A DNA stretch of 20,780 nucleotides from a virus, in IMG/VR virus record IMGVR_UViG_3300017717_000117, positions 1-20,780 of that record; one strand, given 5' to 3'. The translations under genes were made by a program, and so were the position numbers. Position 1 is the stretch's first letter. Each line of letters opens with the position of its first letter. Shown piece after piece: positions 14,843 through 20,224 of this stretch. The notes under the pieces are model-generated. The model saw only the letters and a program-made list of their open reading frames with translations, made no database searches and was not told the DNA's origin.

Positions 14843-15130
14843 TTAAATCTCCAATAATTTTACAAGTTCCGAATGCCCAACATCACGGAACCTATTTGCC
14901 AAAGTAGTGCGGTCAGATCGTATAGCTTGTTTCATGCTTTCCACTAACACACCACGAATTTGATTTTTGAAAGCCTCTGCCTGCTCCTGTATGGCCGGAT
15001 GGCAGTTGCCTCCTACATAAATAATCTTGTCTAGCGCCTGTTCAGCCAGCTCTTCGGGAGTAAAGCCTCTGCTAGAAACTGTCTTTACTGTGACGTTGCC
15101 TACCTCAACTATGCTCTGCGAACCGATCAA
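14843..15130 (-). CDS. Small conserved phage protein (helical)
   Basis: This 95-residue protein starts at TTG (15130-15128). The start overlaps the TGA of the previous gene in the TTGA arrangement and has AGGAGA eight bases upstream; the only later in-frame Met is far downstream, so the TTG start is favoured. It has a beta N-terminus (SIVEVGNVTVKTVSS) followed by a helical body: RGFTPEELAEQALDKIIYVG, a Cys-His pair in GGNCHPAIQEQAEAFK, and a tail ending GHSELVKLLEI. The RGFTPEELAE and GH..L..LL elements recur in marine phage small proteins between connector and tail genes. The function is unknown. Confidence 0.78.
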   Translation of the reverse strand: MIGSQSIVEVGNVTVKTVSSRGFTPEELAEQALDKIIYVGGNCHPAIQEQAEAFKNQIRGVLVESMKQAIRSDRTTLANRFRDVGHSELVKLLEI

Positions 15131-15753
15131 GCGACTTCTCTCCTAACCTGCCCAGAACGATAAGTATCCTCACGGAGTTTGCCGTCACCAAGGTTCTTCA
15201 ACAGGGCCAATGCTTGCACATACATTTTTTCGTACAACGCCACCATATCAGGCTCACCCTTCTGAAAGCGTATTGCTTCTACCAGCGTGCCGTTTAACAA
15301 CGCTGAATCAAAATTAGTGCCTAGCCAAGTAGTACCAGCAGTCACAATCGACTGTGGGTAGTACCCAAAATGTATTTCGGCAGCGTAATTAGCATCTGGT
15401 GTTGGCCCTATAATAAAACTTGTTTCGTCAAATATAGCGTAATGTTGGGGTGTACCTGTGGTTGCAGGGTTAGGATAGGCTTCACGAATAAAGTTAGAGT
15501 CTTTGTCCAACAAGTAGGTGTAGTTGTTCCCACTAATAATTGCTAAAGAAAACACGTACAACATACCGCTAGGCATCGTCAGATACTTATTCCCAGTAGT
15601 TAAAGTACCTGTTTGATTTTTACGCAACGCAGGAATCTGCACCGTGCTGTATATCTTCTGCTCGGCTTGCTCTGCAAACATGGCGTGTTGATCTGCCGTA
15701 AACGTCTGCTCACAGATATCTTCTACATTTGCTTTTAGCTCAGTGTAATTCAC
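15127..15753 (-). CDS. Head-tail connector-region structural protein
   Basis: This 208-residue protein starts at GTG (15753-15751), overlapping the TAG of the preceding gene (TAGTG). The N-terminal half reads NYTELKANVEDICEQ, FAEQAEQKIYSTVQIPALRK and TGNKYLTMPSGMLYVFSLAI. This conserved pattern (A-E-x-x-I-Y ... L-R ... Y-L-x-x-P) is known in marine phages from genes beside the head-tail adaptor. The middle has YLLDKDSNFIREAYPNPATT, and the C-terminus is helical (EAIRFQKGEPDMVALYEKMY). It is likely a virion protein acting at the head-tail joint, by position. The precise name is uncertain. Confidence 0.75.
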   Translation of the reverse strand: MNYTELKANVEDICEQTFTADQHAMFAEQAEQKIYSTVQIPALRKNQTGTLTTGNKYLTMPSGMLYVFSLAIISGNNYTYLLDKDSNFIREAYPNPATTGTPQHYAIFDETSFIIGPTPDANYAAEIHFGYYPQSIVTAGTTWLGTNFDSALLNGTLVEAIRFQKGEPDMVALYEKMYVQALALLKNLGDGKLREDTYRSGQVRREVA

Positions 15754-15926
15754 TACGCCATTGGCCCCCGTGCCATTGTGCCTTTAGTAGCAGCACCAGT
15801 ACCGCGAATTTTAACGCCACTAGTTTTCATATCTTTAGGCGGTTGGTTAATGGTGTCCACCTTGTAAGCCACAGGCTCGTTGGGGTGTTCAATAACACTT
15901 GGTGCCTTTTTGTTTGATCTTTTCAT
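15753..15926 (-). CDS. Small basic phage protein
   Basis: This is a 57-residue protein. The reading frame is open further upstream to 15983, but an AAGAGG ribosome-binding site seven bases before the ATG at 15926 and the stop of the preceding gene at 15938 favour this shorter form. It starts MKRSNKKAPSVIEHPNEPVA and ends SGVKIRGTGAATKGTMARGP. The last part, RGTGAATKG...ARGP, is a motif I recall from small proteins of marine phages near connector genes. It is basic and probably disordered. The role is unknown. Confidence 0.75.
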   Translation of the reverse strand: MKRSNKKAPSVIEHPNEPVAYKVDTINQPPKDMKTSGVKIRGTGAATKGTMARGPMA

Positions 15927-15937
15927 TTGCAAACCTC

Positions 15938-16585
15938 TTACGGTGTATTTGCTTGCCCACCCATACCTGAGTGGTTTGAACAATAGTAATATAAAGTAGG
16001 AGCGCCAACAGCTACGACTATCTGTGTGTACGCTCCAGCATTACCCGGTACGCCTGCATAAGTCACTCCTGTTGTATACTCGCTTCCCCCGCCCCACGTA
16101 CCATCAGATGTAGTAGAAAATCTCAAAGGATGCCCGCTATTTGAGTTATCGCTCTGGTCTATTCTGTAAGTGCTACCTTCACTTAAACTCATCGTAGCTT
16201 GTAACGCTCCTTCAACATAATACCTATTTCCAACTCCGGGGTTAGCAACTGTTACAACAAGTGCATTAATAGCCCCTACTATTACAACTTGACCTATCTG
16301 TCCTGACCCTAAAACTAACGAGGGGTTTATAGGCTGTATATGTGCTCTACTAGCTGCAAGCTCCGCAGCGTCTGATCTAGGATCGCGCACTGCCTGTGGG
16401 TCGTCTATTGGAAACTCCCCCAACCTGTTTTGTGGCTGGTCTGGGTTCCAACATTCGGGACAAGCTTTTAAATTTGTCTTGTTCCCTTTTACAATTAGTT
16501 GTCTAAGCTCTCTAAGTTTGTACTGAAACCCGCAAATATCGCATATCGCTATTGCGTTCTGAGCCGAGGCAAATCTCTGACTCAT
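15938..16585 (-). CDS. Zinc-ribbon protein with a cupredoxin-like C-terminal domain
   Basis: This is a 215-residue protein. At the N-terminus, C15-x2-C18 (CDICG) and C42-x2-C45 (CPEC) form a probable zinc ribbon. Residues about 95-130 are a short beta segment. Residues about 132-212 read like a plastocyanin-type fold: YRIDQSDNSNSGHPLRFS with His152, VTYAGVPGNAGAYTQIVV, then YYYCSNHSGMGG with Cys202, His205 and Met208. The H...C-x2-H-x2-M set has the spacing of amicyanin's type 1 copper ligands, so copper binding is possible. The domain also occurs in cyanophage and other marine phage virion proteins, as far as I recall, so it may be a structural descendant that binds no metal. There is no signal peptide. 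It is placed between the head-tail adaptor candidate and other connector-region genes. Confidence 0.8.
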   Translation of the reverse strand: MSQRFASAQNAIAICDICGFQYKLRELRQLIVKGNKTNLKACPECWNPDQPQNRLGEFPIDDPQAVRDPRSDAAELAASRAHIQPINPSLVLGSGQIGQVVIVGAINALVVTVANPGVGNRYYVEGALQATMSLSEGSTYRIDQSDNSNSGHPLRFSTTSDGTWGGGSEYTTGVTYAGVPGNAGAYTQIVVAVGAPTLYYYCSNHSGMGGQANTP

Positions 16586-16587
16586 GT

Positions 16588-17292
16588 CTACCTCACGCCA
16601 TAGCTACGAGGTACTAAACTAATAGAAGCTTTTTCTCTGTCTTCTCCTGCCGCTAGTTCAAACTGCCTTTCATACTCTGCTTGTATCATAGGTATTCTAG
16701 GCATCAGTTCTGGGTCTTTTTGCGCTATATAATACGCAAGCCCTGCAACTAGGCAGGGTAGGAATCTAAAGTTGACATCGGCGGTGTTCACACCCGTTCC
16801 CGAATCCTCAATACGGCGCATACGGTAATACTTTAAAATATAGTAAGGAGCAAGCGCAGTGCCCTGATCTGGGACGGGCCATACAGTGACGGAGGGGTTT
16901 GCTTGGCCTCTGTCTATATACAGTTGTATAGGGCGCCCCTGAGAAAGTTTGTTAGGGATACTAGAGTAAGTAGATACACTTATGCGCGTAATGTTGAGAT
17001 CAGACTGAGTAGTAACATTACCGCTACCAGTACGTACAACGTGCTCAAGCAAATCAATGGTGTCTGCCGGTAGAGCGTACGTCGCCGTTCCTTCCACAAG
17101 GTTGACAGTGCCTTCATCTATAGTCCACATGTTAATGCCACGGTTCTGCCACTCAATAGTAAGCAGGTTCATAGACCTACGTGCAGTACGCAGGTCATAT
17201 CCCGAACGCATCTCACGGCCAGCACGTTCCCACGCTTCTTCAGCGATCTCCGTGAAGTCCATATTGAATGTGGCAGTTCCCGAGGTAGTCAT
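16588..17292 (-). CDS. Head-to-tail adaptor, P22 gp4-like / tail tubular A-like
   Basis: This 234-residue protein is helical at the N-terminus (FTEIAEEAWERAGREM, LRTARRSMNLLTIEWQNRGI). It has a central beta segment (TVNLVEGTATYALPADTIDL, RPIQLYIDRG, VTVWPVPDQG) and a helical C-terminus (RFLPCLVAGLAYYIAQKDPE, QAEYERQFELAAGEDRE). The order helix bundle, Y-x-L-P-x-D strand, W-P-x-P, helix matches adaptor proteins that sit under the portal ring and join head and tail in podovirus-like phages. It starts three bases after the stop of a small basic gene. The assignment rests on pattern and position; no search was possible. Confidence 0.8.
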   Translation of the reverse strand: MTTSGTATFNMDFTEIAEEAWERAGREMRSGYDLRTARRSMNLLTIEWQNRGINMWTIDEGTVNLVEGTATYALPADTIDLLEHVVRTGSGNVTTQSDLNITRISVSTYSSIPNKLSQGRPIQLYIDRGQANPSVTVWPVPDQGTALAPYYILKYYRMRRIEDSGTGVNTADVNFRFLPCLVAGLAYYIAQKDPELMPRIPMIQAEYERQFELAAGEDREKASISLVPRSYGVR

Positions 17293-17295
17293 AGA

Positions 17296-17433
17296 TTACT
17301 TCTTCTTCTTGCGTCTCATGCCTGCTTTCTTTTTGGCTTTGCCGCCTTTTTTAAAGCCCATTGGACCTTTCTTCTTAGCCATGCCGCCACCGCGCATACC
17401 TTTTTTCATAAAACCTTTTTTAGCACCTGCCAT
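17296..17433 (-). CDS. Tiny lysine/glycine/methionine-rich basic protein
   Basis: This 45-residue ORF starts at ATG 17433 with AGGAGG seven bases upstream and stops at TAA 17298-17296, three bases before the adaptor start. It overlaps the end of the previous gene by 14 bases. It is made almost only of Lys, Gly, Met, Ala and Arg (MAGAKKGFMKKGMRGGGMAK, then a lysine-rich half ending RRKKKK). With nearly half its residues basic, it could bind nucleic acid or anionic surfaces. Its ribosome-binding site and snug fit between genes support that it is real. No function can be assigned. Confidence 0.72.
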   Translation of the reverse strand: MAGAKKGFMKKGMRGGGMAKKKGPMGFKKGGKAKKKAGMRRKKKK

Positions 17434-17992
17434 CTTTCAGCCTCCTGTAAAAGTTTGTACGAAGTTCGTACATGTCAGCTACATCATACTCTTGAAAATA
17501 CTTATCGTAATAACCAAGAGGTCTTAACTTCTCTGCGGCTTTCTCTAACTTGGATAACCGCTGCACAAACAATAGTGCGTATTCAGTATCTGCTTGGGGT
17601 TCAAACTCCCCCTCGTCGAACAACTCGTTAGCTTCATCCTCTGGGTGAAAACCCATAACCCACATGTCTTTGTCTCTAAACACGTTGTTTGCGATGGCTT
17701 CGTTTATGCTATCTACAAACTGATGAAACTCGTCTTGGTCTTCTATGAACTCCGTATCCGCTATGATTACTAAGTCTTTTCTGTCGTCCCAGTTGTGGAG
17801 CGCCATGTACAGTTTTTTGTAATCTTCAGCCTCAAACTTAAAAACTATGTCTACTTTACTCTCTTGCCACGCTGCTTTTGCATATGGGCACGGGGGTAAA
17901 TCGTTAAATTCTGGGTTGCTAACCTCTAAAGTATGCTTTGACCACTCTTTTATTTCTTCAACTATGTCGTTACGTTCAGTCCAAGTAATCAT
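17420..17992 (-). CDS. Acidic protein of unknown function
   Basis: This 190-residue protein is strongly acidic (EDQDEFHQFVD, HPEDEANELFDEGEFEPQAD), in contrast to the basic genes around it. It has a conserved-looking N-terminus (IVEEIKEWSKHTLEV) and a Cys motif (PPCPYAKAAW, about 33-42). Further elements are VDIVFKFEAEDYKK, DLVIIADTEF and a C-terminal helical part (YALLFVQRLSKLEKAAEKL, GYYDKYF). The W...CP(F/Y)A pattern slightly recalls the DUF1415 family, but I am not confident of this. It overlaps its upstream neighbour by four bases (ATGA), so it is co-translated with a lysine-rich protein. No function is known. Confidence 0.75.
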   Translation of the reverse strand: MITWTERNDIVEEIKEWSKHTLEVSNPEFNDLPPCPYAKAAWQESKVDIVFKFEAEDYKKLYMALHNWDDRKDLVIIADTEFIEDQDEFHQFVDSINEAIANNVFRDKDMWVMGFHPEDEANELFDEGEFEPQADTEYALLFVQRLSKLEKAAEKLRPLGYYDKYFQEYDVADMYELRTNFYRRLKDGRC

Positions 17993-18288
17993 TTCTTTTT
18001 CTTAACAACTTTCTTTTTCTTCTTCCGTAAAGACTCTACTCTTCTGGGCTTACCTGCCGGTTGCCCCAGCCGTTTTTTCTGGGCTATCCGCTTCTTTTTC
18101 TCTGCTGCGGTCATCTCTCCAGAGGTCTTAGGGGTCTTACTAGAGACCTTTTTACTGGGCCTACAGTAAGGTGTACCGCGCTTTTCACCCTTTTTCCGGC
18201 CACACGCTTTACCAGTACGGACATCTTTCCAATCTTCCTTAAACCAGCGTTTTAACGCTGCACCTTTTTCTGTCTTACGAACGGCCAC
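17989..18288 (-). CDS. Lys/Arg-rich small protein
   Basis: This is a 99-residue very basic protein. The start is GTG (18288-18286), lying 14 bases inside the previous gene with GGGGA just ahead. The N-terminal half holds a patterned motif, KGAALKRWFKEDWKDVRTGK then ACGRKKG and PYCRPSKKVSSKTPKT, with two cysteines about 13 residues apart. The C-terminal half is a charged helix followed by a poly-lysine tail (KKKKKVVKKKK). I recall this WFKE.W.DV.TGK.CGR...PYCRP pattern from small proteins in marine phages and algal viruses, without an established role. DNA or capsid-interior binding is plausible from the charge. Confidence 0.78.
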   Translation of the reverse strand: MAVRKTEKGAALKRWFKEDWKDVRTGKACGRKKGEKRGTPYCRPSKKVSSKTPKTSGEMTAAEKKKRIAQKKRLGQPAGKPRRVESLRKKKKKVVKKKK

Positions 18289-18463
18289 TGTTTCCCCAGT
18301 TCTTAGCGCCGACCTTACGGCACTTAGCTATGGCACCAGAAGCATAAGCGGATGGAAAGACTTTATAGCGCGACTTCACTTTGTTGTAGCACGCATCTTT
18401 AACCGACCCACCTTTCTTTAGGGCTACGGGTTTCATTTTACCCATACCTCTACACTTCATCAT
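18275..18463 (-). CDS. Small basic protein with KSRYKVFPSAYASGA motif
   Basis: This 62-residue protein starts at ATG 18463, overlapping the preceding gene by four bases (ATGA), with GGAAGA upstream. Its core is DACYNKVKSRYKVFPSAYAS, followed by GAIAKCRKVGAKNWG. The spacing Cys-x3-V-K-S-R-Y-x-V-x-P-S-A-Y-A-S-G-A...C-R matches a small domain I recall from marine phages and large algal viruses. The role is unknown. The N-terminus has a further cysteine (KCRGMGKMK). It is likely co-expressed with its basic neighbours. Confidence 0.8.
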   Translation of the reverse strand: MMKCRGMGKMKPVALKKGGSVKDACYNKVKSRYKVFPSAYASGAIAKCRKVGAKNWGNSGRS

Positions 18464-18759
18464 GCTCGTGTTCTTCCACGTTGCGCTATGCCATCACGGG
18501 GGCACTTCTTCATACCTTTGACGTTACCGCCTTCAGCCATAAACCCCATTTTGTTGCGTACAGGTTCAGGCAGTTTGCCCAAGGAACTTTTCTTATCTTC
18601 AGGTACTTCTTTCATCAGACCACCTCCTGCAAAACGGCCTTCATCGGCCTTCATGTACTCGCGCCCTACGCTCTGGGGGACGCCTGCTTCGCTGGCAAAC
18701 TCTGGGTTATTAGCCACCGCTGCCATAAACTTGTGCTGCTTCTTGGACTTGCTAGGCAT
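18460..18759 (-). CDS. Small basic protein with SKKQHKFMAAVANNPEFA motif
   Basis: This 99-residue protein directly follows the PqqA-like ORF: the last base of that ORF's TAA is the first base of this ATG (TAATG), so translation is probably coupled. The N-terminus SKKQHKFMAAVANNPEFA, then GVPQSVGREYMKADEG, is a widespread marine-phage motif. The middle is disordered. The C-terminus, MKKCPRDGIAQRGRTR, resembles the short RDGIA.RG.TR tails seen in other small marine-phage proteins. No enzymatic motif is present. A virion or DNA-associated role is a guess. Confidence 0.82.
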   Translation of the reverse strand: MPSKSKKQHKFMAAVANNPEFASEAGVPQSVGREYMKADEGRFAGGGLMKEVPEDKKSSLGKLPEPVRNKMGFMAEGGNVKGMKKCPRDGIAQRGRTRA

Positions 18760-18830
18760 TAACGATTCTTGAAGTACATAGTGACTTCAAAACCTAAGCG
18801 AATCTTTTCGTATGTTGGTTTAGTCCACAT
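18759..18830 (-). CDS. pqqA: PqqA-like pyrroloquinoline quinone precursor peptide
   Basis: A 23-residue ORF begins at ATG 18830 with a strong AGGAGG (18836-18841) five bases upstream and ends in TAA at 18761-18759. The peptide starts MWTKP, has R11-L-G13, then E15-V-T-M-Y19, and ends KNR. This matches canonical PqqA (for example the 23-residue Klebsiella peptide, with Met-Trp start, Arg-x-Gly, Glu-Val-Thr-x-Tyr and Asn-Arg end). In PQQ synthesis the radical-SAM enzyme PqqE, helped by PqqD, links Glu15 and Tyr19, the two residues that become the cofactor. Both are present in the right spacing. The stop overlaps the next gene's start (TAATG). No other pqq gene is visible here, so maturation would depend on the host. 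Identification is by motif and length; function in the phage is inference. Confidence 0.88.
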   Translation of the reverse strand: MWTKPTYEKIRLGFEVTMYFKNR

Positions 18831-18835
18831 AATAA

Positions 18836-18841
18836 CCTCCT
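18836..18841 (-). promoter_or_regulatory. Strong ribosome-binding site of the pqqA-like ORF
   Basis: Read on the minus strand this is AGGAGG, followed by a five-base spacer (TTATT) and the ATG at 18830. It is a perfect Shine-Dalgarno core at the ideal distance, which supports translation of an ORF too short to be judged by length. Confidence 0.85.
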
Positions 18842-18848
18842 ACCGTGT

Positions 18849-19139
18849 TTAACATTTCCACCGTTTTCTGGCTTGCCGCAGCCTAGAATTAGGGTCTTTA
18901 GCTGCTTTTGGAAACTGTTTCATCTGCCCAGCAGAACGCGCACAAAAAGACTTACGACGCTTTGCTGCTTTACTGCCCTTCTTTACTTTACCAGTAACGG
19001 CTGTCTTTAGCTTAGAGCCGGGGTTGTCTCTACGATATTTAGCCACACCCTTCTTGGTCATACCTGCGCCAGACTTAGTTGGACGCTTATGACCACCTTT
19101 AATGGTGTGGCCTTTCATAGTTCCCTTTTTCTTAGCCAT
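18849..19139 (-). CDS. Small basic protein with RRKSFCAR...RKRWKC motif
   Basis: This is a 96-residue protein. I place the start at ATG 19139 (MAKKKGTMKGH), which overlaps the end of the upstream gene by eight bases. A longer reading to 19184 would add a hydrophobic stretch lying wholly within the upstream gene and is not favoured. The N-terminus is a Lys/Gly/His tail. The core reads MTKKGVAKYRRDNPGSKLKT, then AKRRKSFCARSAGQMKQFP, KDPNSRLRQARKRWKC. This SFCAR...(K/R)DP.SR...RW.C pattern is that of a small domain (DUF6321, as I recall it) found in phages and algal viruses. Two cysteines near the C-terminus may bind metal or form a disulphide. The function is unknown. Confidence 0.83.
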   Translation of the reverse strand: MAKKKGTMKGHTIKGGHKRPTKSGAGMTKKGVAKYRRDNPGSKLKTAVTGKVKKGSKAAKRRKSFCARSAGQMKQFPKAAKDPNSRLRQARKRWKC

Positions 19140-19536
19140 AGAGCTTTTGCACAGTAAATATGAAAGAGTAAGTATCACCAGCACTGGGAGATACAGTAGT
19201 CGCTACTATGTCTCCCGTTTTGCCAGAACCAGAATTGTTGGGTATCCCGTAGTCAGAGAAGTCATACTGCTCTGTCCAATTAACCGGGAAGTCAAATAGA
19301 AGGACGTTAGTCGAGGCATCCCATTCTAATTTGACCCCAACACCCACACCAAGGTAAGTAAGTCCCAGCAAAGTCACGCCAGTACAGGCTCTCCTGCTAA
19401 TGGGGTCTGCACTCAACGCAGATACATCCACCATCGTAGACGTAACTACATCTGTGTTACCCACAGCAGTGTTGACTTTAATGATCGCTTGACGTGCCCC
19501 GTCTTGGATTATTTGAGTCGTTACTGTATCAGCCAT
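19132..19536 (-). CDS. Probable virion structural protein (capsid-associated)
   Basis: This is a 134-residue beta-rich protein. It starts MADTVTTQIIQDGARQAIIK, continues with CTGVTLLGLTYLGVGVGVKL and WDASTNVLLFDFPVNW, and ends with DTYSFIFTVQKLYG. The opening (MAD.VTTQ...DG.R.A..K) and the central L.WDA are a pattern I know from small structural proteins next to capsid genes in marine phages. AGGAGA lies upstream of the ATG. It is likely a decoration or head-surface protein. The assignment is by pattern and position. Confidence 0.78.
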   Translation of the reverse strand: MADTVTTQIIQDGARQAIIKVNTAVGNTDVVTSTMVDVSALSADPISRRACTGVTLLGLTYLGVGVGVKLEWDASTNVLLFDFPVNWTEQYDFSDYGIPNNSGSGKTGDIVATTVSPSAGDTYSFIFTVQKLYG

Positions 19537-19570
19537 TTAAATCTCCTACTTTAGAGGTCAATAACCCAAT

Positions 19571-20044
19571 TTAGGCGAGATTAATGTTTTGTTGATACAG
19601 AACAGTCGCTCTAATTTCCCCGGCATCAGTAGCTCCGGTGGTAGTCCAAGTCAGCTTCTTATCCGCAGTGCCAGTATCTGCCCAAGCAAGAGCGCCGCCA
19701 GCCTGAGTAGTCGGGTACTTTCGACCTGCACCGGAAGCAACTGTAATGTTAAAGGCATTGATAAACGTAGCATTGCCACCAACAGTATCGCCAATACTCA
19801 GCACTGCTGTAGCGTTGCCCATAGCGGTGGGGCAATCTATTACGATATCAACAATTTGAGAGTTGGCTGGAATAACTACAGTAGTCTCATTTGCAGCGGA
19901 AGCTCCGCCAGCAAGACTGCCGGTTGTAAAAGTCTGAGCCATAACAACTTGGCCCGTGTTCTTTACGTCTTCACCGAGAGTTGTTCCGGTAGTATTTGAA
20001 ATAGTGCCCGCTTTGACGGGGCCAGAAAAGGTAGTAGTACCCAT
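19571..20044 (-). CDS. Probable capsid decoration or head-fibre protein
   Basis: This 157-residue protein begins MGTTTFSGPVKAGTISN, an opening seen in small proteins encoded beside capsid genes in marine phages. The body is Gly/Ala/Thr-rich and beta in character (TTVVIPANSQIVDIVIDCPT, NATFINAFNITVASG, KKLTWTTTGATDAGEIRATV). It is the first gene after the capsid terminator and has GAGG seven bases ahead of the ATG. No membrane segment or signal peptide is present. It may bind the capsid outer face; the evidence is contextual. Confidence 0.78.
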   Translation of the reverse strand: MGTTTFSGPVKAGTISNTTGTTLGEDVKNTGQVVMAQTFTTGSLAGGASAANETTVVIPANSQIVDIVIDCPTAMGNATAVLSIGDTVGGNATFINAFNITVASGAGRKYPTTQAGGALAWADTGTADKKLTWTTTGATDAGEIRATVLYQQNINLA

Positions 20045-20078
20045 TTTAATTCCTCACATGCGAGTTAGTTTGTGGGGC

Positions 20079-20117
20079 GTATCTGTCTGCATGTCGTCAG
20101 CCGAGACTGTCAGATAC
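20079..20117 (-). other. Inverted repeat in the leader downstream of the capsid terminator
   Basis: On the minus strand GTATCTG (20117-20111) is repeated inverted as CAGATAC (20085-20079) with a 25-base loop. If transcription starts near 20136, this would be a 7-bp stem in the 5' leader of the 20044 gene, 35 bases upstream of its ATG. It could be an RNA structure or a protein-binding site; no known riboswitch is recognised. Confidence 0.35.
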
Positions 20118-20132
20118 ACCGAATGACCTCGG

Positions 20133-20171
20133 TATACTCTAGTATATATCACGTAAACTAGTTTTGTACAA
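20133..20171 (-). promoter_or_regulatory. Possible sigma70-like promoter with an overlapping palindrome
   Basis: On the minus strand TTGTAC (20171-20166) and TATATA (20148-20143) are 17 bases apart, an imperfect but correctly spaced -35/-10 pair. The -10 region overlaps a small palindrome, TATACT-AG-AGTATA (20146-20133), which could be an operator. It lies just behind the capsid terminator, where a new promoter would be useful. AT-rich sequence alone can mimic this. Confidence 0.35.
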
Positions 20172-20197
20172 ACAAAAGAAAGGGGGCCGAAGCCCCC
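20171..20197 (-). terminator. Rho-independent terminator after the major capsid gene
   Basis: On the minus strand the sequence forms GGGGGC-TTCG-GCCCCC (20197-20182): a six-base GC stem closed by the very stable TTCG tetraloop, followed by a T-rich run (TTTCTTTTGTT). It begins 27 bases after the capsid stop. It would end or reduce transcription after the capsid gene, separating its level from that of the genes that follow. Confidence 0.88.
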
Positions 20198-20224
20198 AAT
20201 CCACCCACAATTACCTTTTGCTTA

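Noticed and set aside
15753-15983. 76-residue form of the small basic protein
   Set aside because: Its extra N-terminus overlaps the cupredoxin-like gene; the ATG at 15926 has a good SD and follows that gene's stop.
18849-19184. Longer 111-residue form of the SFCAR protein with an apparent hydrophobic leader
   Set aside because: The added 15 residues lie entirely inside the upstream gene and lack a ribosome-binding site; the ATG at 19139 begins the conserved-looking basic protein, so a signal peptide is not supported.
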